Of a stretch of DNA of 64,000 nucleotides, positions 60,981 through 64,000 are shown piece after piece. Each line of letters starts with the position of its first letter. Position 1 is the stretch's first letter. This DNA comes from a virus. The stretch is taken from IMG/VR virus record IMGVR_UViG_3300018080_000152, positions 1 through 64,000 of that record, one strand, 5' to 3'. Made by a program: the position numbers and the translations under genes. Below the pieces are notes generated by a model. It was not told the origin of the DNA. It searched no databases and saw nothing but the letters and a program-made list of their open reading frames with translations.

Positions 60981-61023
60981 GGGGGTGCAGGAGTCGAACC
61001 TGACATTATCCACTACCAGCCCC
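60981..61023 (-). other. tRNA minihelix remnant (acceptor + T-arm)
   Basis: GGGGCTG pairs with CACCCCC (one mismatch) around a T-arm CAGG/CCTG with loop TTCGACT. D- and anticodon arms are missing, so it is a degraded or miniaturised tRNA. Confidence 0.35.
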
Positions 61024-61061
61024 TCGTATCCCTGGTAAAGACACGGAGTTGTTCCCACAAG

Positions 61062-61133
61062 TAGCTCCAGGGGGAGTCGAACCCAATCCCAACCGGGTTT
61101 CGTAGACCCAGTGCCTATTCCGTAGGTGAAGCC
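61062..61133 (-). tRNA. tRNA-Arg(ACG)
   Basis: Anticodon loop CTACGAA (ACG), D-stem CCTA/TAGG and acceptor GGCTTCA/TGGAGCT. The T-stem is imperfect, so function is uncertain. Confidence 0.65.
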
Positions 61134-61787
61134 AAAAATGACACCTTAGCACAAAATCTTGTGTCAATGTTGATGACCGAGCATTTTGAGTAGCAACACA
61201 TTTTCATGGTAGCTCGTCTGTACACGCGCTTGCGAAACGCTTCATCAACTTTGTCCCTGTTATTGGGCGCTACCCCACGTAACAGCACGTTACTATAGCA
61301 GTGTTTGTTCTAAGGTCGCCTCGGAACACTTGCAAGATGCCCTTGACTAGCCTCACATGACTCTACCATTCTTGGGCAATGGCCGAACCATGTCCCTTTC
61401 GGGTTGACGGTTTCACCTTTCGGTTCCACCCGTAGACACTTCCGCACACTACTACTGTGTTTCACGGGTCACCCCGCTTTCCCAAGACAAATGATAAACC
61501 AATATCATAAATTGTCCCAACCGGTACGTCTGATAAACACAGAAAAACCACTATGCCTTACAGGTAGTAGTCCATATGGGGATATGGCTCATACCTTCCG
61601 GCTACTTGAGACTTTCAACGGTCCCCACCGTCTTATGTCCCGACAGTTTCGTTGTTATTAGAACGGAAACACGCCCTGCCAACAACCTGTCTTTCACATA
61701 TGAGCATTCGAGAATGCCCCTGAGCGCCCCGGTATCGAAATAAGCAACTCAGTTTCTCTACCCTGTGACAAAGGGTACGTTTTCGAG
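61134..61787 (-). ncRNA. Large structured non-coding RNA, GOLLD/ROOL-like
   Basis: 654 nt lacking credible genes, between tRNA-Arg and tRNA-Cys. On the - strand it has many strong hairpins: CCATAT-CCCC-ATATGG, ACC-GAAA-GGT and CCC-GAAA-GGG (GNRA tetraloops), GTAAC-GTGCT-GTTAC, GCATT-CTCG-AATGC and long-range GACAG ... CTGTC. Giant ornate RNAs of the GOLLD and ROOL classes occur beside phage tRNAs with exactly this character and length. Which class cannot be decided by eye. It is probably co-transcribed with tRNA-Cys. Confidence 0.6.
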
Positions 61788-61863
61788 AGGCAAGCGTGGG
61801 AGTCGAACCCATGATACGAGTTTTGCAGACTCGCCGCCAGTACCGCTGACTTAATCACTTGCC
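61788..61863 (-). tRNA. tRNA-Cys(GCA)
   Basis: Anticodon stem CGAGT/ACTCG with loop CTGCAAA (GCA); acceptor GGCAAGT/GCTTGCC. Its 5' part overlaps the end of gene 61851-62084 by 13 nt. Confidence 0.8.
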
Positions 61864-62084
61864 TTTTTTGTAATCTGTAGTAAGTTCATAAGAAAATCGT
61901 TGAAGAATGATTCACGAATCTTTGGTGTATCATCGACTGGTTGTGAAATCATTGTGCCTTGAGCCTTAATGGCCGCACCCTGTTTGGCGGCTTTGGTCTT
62001 GGCCCCTGGCCCCGTGTAGCACTTCCCTTGCTTACCCCAGCGCCAACCACTCTTACCATCAACCGTGCATCGTTCAACTGGCAT
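61851..62084 (-). CDS. Small phage protein (PVxxC...RWGxxGKCYTG motif)
   Basis: 77 residues from ATG 62084 (GAGG 5 nt upstream); the first in-frame ATG at 62120 has poorer support. MPVERCTVDGKSGWRWGKQG then KCYTGPGAKTKAAKQGAAI is a recurring phage motif near head or tRNA genes. Its role is unknown. The 3' end overlaps tRNA-Cys. Confidence 0.55.
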   Translation of the reverse strand: MPVERCTVDGKSGWRWGKQGKCYTGPGAKTKAAKQGAAIKAQGTMISQPVDDTPKIRESFFNDFLMNLLQITKKASD

Positions 62085-62091
62085 ATGAACC

Positions 62092-62400
62092 TCAATCTTC
62101 TTTCCACCAGTCCTCAACATCAGTTACTTCTGCTGGAACGGTGGTGCCATCTGGCAATGTAACCGCAACTTCATAATTGGCTTCGTCATGAACATCAATA
62201 TTGGTGTCCAAGACGATGTTATCCACTTGAATTCTCAATTGAACATAATTATATCCATCTTTTATATTCAATATCTCTTTTGTGGTTTGTTCCCAGTCTT
62301 CTGCGTCACTACACTGTAAGTCTATTTGACCATTTTTGCGCAGTTGCATAAACTTCTGTAAATGAGCTTCCAACTCAGCCTTGGTCTTTTTCTTGGCCAT
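62092..62400 (-). CDS. Hypothetical protein
   Basis: 102 residues from ATG 62400 (AGGA). Helical basic start (KKKTKAELEAHLQKFMQLRK) and acidic beta C-terminus (LDTNIDVHDEANYEVAVTLP). Its stop is 7 nt from the next start. No family recognised. Confidence 0.45.
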   Translation of the reverse strand: MAKKKTKAELEAHLQKFMQLRKNGQIDLQCSDAEDWEQTTKEILNIKDGYNYVQLRIQVDNIVLDTNIDVHDEANYEVAVTLPDGTTVPAEVTDVEDWWKED

Positions 62401-62632
62401 TTTCCTGTTCCTCAATCAAATCCTTAAACACATTTACTAACCAGTCTTTTCTGACGCCGGGTTTGTCTTCATAGTGTTTATGCAAACCTAAGATACGCTT
62501 ACAATTTGAACAAATATCTATGTAAGTGCTGTTAACACAACTCGTACTACCACTAATGGGAAATTTTATCCAATCATTGGGGTATTCTTTGTCACTAATA
62601 CCCTTACAAACGTCACACTGTAGTATCTTCAT
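62375..62632 (-). CDS. Zinc-finger-like small protein
   Basis: 85 residues from ATG 62632 (GGAGC upstream). CDVCKG (~6-11) and CSNCKR (~43-48) form a C-x2-C ... C-x2-C pair. It overlaps the following gene by 26 nt. Function not known. Confidence 0.5.
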   Translation of the reverse strand: MKILQCDVCKGISDKEYPNDWIKFPISGSTSCVNSTYIDICSNCKRILGLHKHYEDKPGVRKDWLVNVFKDLIEEQENGQEKDQG

Positions 62633-62758
62633 TCCTATGCTCCATATCCTATGTGTTTGGTGTGACGCGGGGTCATTAACCTTATAAGACAAAAATAATG
62701 CGCGTCATTTTCGTCTCCACGACGGTCATGCGCATGATGCAACCGTCTACGTCACAAG

Positions 62759-62830
62759 TGGCCCCCAAGGGAGTCGAACCCTCATCTAACTCGTTAAGAG
62801 CGAGCAATGTTACCATTACACCAAGGAGCC
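62759..62830 (-). tRNA. tRNA-Lys(CTT)
   Basis: Anticodon stem CTCG/CGAG with loop CTCTTAA (CTT). Third Lys tRNA in the window. Its 5' half is read by the end of the HNH gene, which overlaps it by 37 nt. 62633-62758 otherwise has a GACGGT/ACCGTC hairpin only. Confidence 0.85.
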
Positions 62831-63237
62831 TGAATTTTCTTTGCGTGTATTTTTCTATGACAATTCGCACAAACAACAACACACTTAGCAATTTCTGACC
62901 AGATGCGTTTTTTGCCACTGTCAGCTACTAAACGCGACACATCTTTTTCCTTTGTTGCTCCGTCTGGATGGTGAAAATCTAAACAACAAGGGTCGTTTTC
63001 AGGACAGCATGCACATCCCTGTGCTTGTTTGTAGTTATTGATTTCTTGTAGTCTTGCTTGATACTGTTGTTTGTTGTACTTTAGGTAATACAGCTTATTA
63101 CGTTGGTAATAATCAGCATCGTGTTTCTTTTTACATTCACGACAACGTGTCTGCAAGCCATCTTTTTTAGCTTTGTTTTTGGCAAAAGCAGATACAAGAA
63201 GTGTTCTATCACAACCACCACAATATTTCTTTTTCAT
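62794..63237 (-). CDS. HNH endonuclease between tRNAs
   Basis: 147 residues from ATG 63237, AAAGGGG upstream. MKKKYCGGCDRTLL then CRECKKKHDADYYQ form a Cys4 zinc site; CACCPENDPCCLDFHHPDGA and CVVVCANCHRKIH are the HNH active site (HH, N/CH). Its C-terminal ~12 residues are translated from tRNA-Lys sequence, so it may have gained that end when it inserted. It has its own GGTGTATAAT promoter. Confidence 0.8.
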   Translation of the reverse strand: MKKKYCGGCDRTLLVSAFAKNKAKKDGLQTRCRECKKKHDADYYQRNKLYYLKYNKQQYQARLQEINNYKQAQGCACCPENDPCCLDFHHPDGATKEKDVSRLVADSGKKRIWSEIAKCVVVCANCHRKIHAKKIQAPWCNGNIARS

Positions 63238-63258
63238 ATATAATACCCCTTTCAAGGT

Positions 63259-63270
63259 ATTATACACCAA
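63259..63270 (-). promoter_or_regulatory. Late-type promoter motif for HNH gene
   Basis: On the - strand TTTGGTGTATAAT with TATAAT at 63264-63259. A hairpin (ACTCTTAA/TTAAGAGT, 63274-63300) separates it from tRNA-Gly and may end the tRNA transcript. Confidence 0.45.
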
Positions 63271-63305
63271 AATACTCTTAACTCCAACAGAATTAAGAGT
63301 CAAAG

Positions 63306-63377
63306 TACGAGTAGGGAGAATCGAACTCCTCGTCCTCTGGTTGGAAGCCAGATACTCTACCATTGAGCTATACTCGC
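63306..63377 (-). tRNA. tRNA-Gly(TCC)
   Basis: Anticodon stem TCTGG/CCAGA with loop CTTCCAA (TCC); acceptor GCGAGTA/TACTCGT. A CGACTG/CAGTCG hairpin directly precedes its 5' end. Confidence 0.85.
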
Positions 63378-63691
63378 AGACGACTGCCGAAACAGTCGAA
63401 AGGACGTTGAGCTTAAAGTCGGTCGCCCCCACCGACTATTGTATGGCCACCCCACCTGGACGCTACCCCAGGACTAACCGGTGACGCCCGGCCGTGCGCT
63501 TCGCACTCTGAGATGTTATGGAATGTAAGGTGCCCATTTCATTCAAATTATTGGGGACCGCTTTTGAATTGCGTCAGGCTTTTTTCTATCCCCTGTTCCT
63601 CACATTCGTTTTTGTTGGTCGCCCCTCCCAGGTGCTAAACTGGTGCCTACTCCCCCATGGGAGCCGTGCGCACTTACACTCAAGGGCGCAG
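63378..63691 (-). ncRNA. Second structured non-coding region between tRNAs
   Basis: About 314 nt without a convincing gene. On the - strand several hairpins are clear: CTCCC-ATGG-GGGAG, GTGCG-AAG-CGCAC, CCTGG ... CCAGG enclosed by GGCC/GGCC, AGTCGGT/ACCGACT and CGACTG/CAGTCG. It lies between tRNA-Ala and tRNA-Gly and is probably processed with them. It does not match tmRNA or RNase P motifs I can recognise. Confidence 0.45.
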
Positions 63692-63760
63692 TGGAGCACT
63701 GGGTAGTCGAAACCCATCTTCCGCGTTGCAAGCGCAGAGTCCAAACCCCTTGGGTGCCCC
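63692..63760 (-). tRNA. tRNA-Ala(TGC)
   Basis: Anticodon stem CTGCG/CGCGG with loop CTTGCAA (TGC); T-arm TGGGT/ACCCA; acceptor GGGGCAC/GTGCTCC. Confidence 0.75.
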
Positions 63761-63772
63761 TCTCGTACCCTT

Positions 63773-63800
63773 ATTATACACCAGAAACTTGATTTGTCAA
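63773..63800 (-). promoter_or_regulatory. Consensus promoter for rightmost tRNA array
   Basis: On the - strand TTGACA (63800-63795), 16-nt spacer, TATAAT (63778-63773). Confidence 0.7.
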
Positions 63801-63962
63801 GCCACTTTTTTCCGATTTTTTGTCGTCGAGTTCTACGTGTGGCCAGCCTTTCAATCTGTGAAATTCCACAGGTTCTATCTCAGCGCCACAATCCAAGCAG
63901 TGATATTTACCCACGAGGGAATACAAGCCCTTAAATTGATAATTGTCATGTTTGCATGTCAT
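63774..63962 (-). CDS. Small zinc-binding protein
   Basis: 62 residues: CKHDNYQF at 3-10 and CLDCGAEIEP at ~22-31 give a CxH ... CxxC zinc-like site. The ribosome-binding site is weak. It overlaps the -35/-10 promoter for the tRNA array. 63963-64000 holds nothing recognisable. No family identified. Confidence 0.45.
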   Translation of the reverse strand: MTCKHDNYQFKGLYSLVGKYHCLDCGAEIEPVEFHRLKGWPHVELDDKKSEKSGLTNQVSGV

Positions 63963-64000
63963 AATAAAACCACTAGGAGATATGTTAATACAGTGATAAG

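Noticed and set aside
61404-61661. + strand 85-residue ORF in the large RNA
   Set aside because: No ribosome site or family; the region is hairpin-rich and flanked by - strand tRNAs.
62682-62918. 78-residue - strand ORF
   Set aside because: It runs through tRNA-Lys and the HNH gene end and has no ribosome site.
63518-63706. + strand 62-residue ORF
   Set aside because: It lies over a structured region and tRNA-Ala on the other strand.
63692-63760. tmRNA end
   Set aside because: The region has an ordinary anticodon arm (TGC), so it is tRNA-Ala.

Overview
The window is part of the genome of a large tailed double-stranded DNA phage. It has no ribosomal or host metabolic operons. It carries tail/adsorption proteins, a replication set (both halves of a DnaE-type polymerase, DnaB-type helicase, DnaG-type primase, RecA, SSB, proofreading exonuclease), nucleotide metabolism genes (class II ribonucleotide reductase, ThyX, dCMP deaminase, dNMP kinase), RNA repair enzymes, at least 14 tRNAs and two sigma-like factors. 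The DNA is moderately AT-rich. Good Shine-Dalgarno sequences and many TTGACA-N16-TATAAT promoters indicate a bacterial host with ordinary sigma70 polymerase; two Tat signal peptides suggest the host has a Tat system. The exact host cannot be read from the sequence.

Layout. 1-12139 (+ strand): late structural genes, including a partial LamG-like protein, a repeat-containing tail protein, a 2.2-kb-codon baseplate/tail protein with nine HxH motifs, and a small zinc-binding protein. A bidirectional terminator at 12162-12200 separates them from everything else, which is transcribed on the - strand. 12210-14312: recombination genes and a Vsr-like nuclease. 14287-22687: a sugar/glycosyltransferase cluster. 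22653-30199: SSB and a DNA polymerase III alpha subunit split into two ORFs, separated by seven small genes including a DnaQ-like exonuclease and an HNH endonuclease. 30203-41450: nuclease, dNMP kinase, primase, helicase, RecA and related genes. 41469-51821: small genes, Tat proteins, RNA end-repair enzymes and nucleotide metabolism. 52145-64000: tRNA arrays interleaved with ClpP, ThyX, sigma factors, a release-factor-like protein and two long structured non-coding regions.

The most unusual feature lies at 34279-35705. A 350-residue protein with a RuvC/DEDD-type nuclease motif set (D7, E48, D105, D108) is flanked by three hairpin elements on each side; a seventh stands alone at 44742-44801. 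All seven share one architecture: a variable outer stem, a core of exactly 38 nt, and a variable inner stem with a 6-nt loop. Each core strand reads roughly RA-N5-TGA, with a different N5 in every copy. This looks like a dual-guide RNA system related to TIGR-Tas (RuvC/Nop proteins with box C/D-like dual-spacer guides) or IS110 bridge RNAs, but with dispersed stand-alone hairpins rather than a tight array. Other strong leads are the split polymerase, a GOLLD/ROOL-like giant RNA at 61134-61787, a second structured region at 63378-63691, and a gene frameshifted by a 22-bp tandem duplication.
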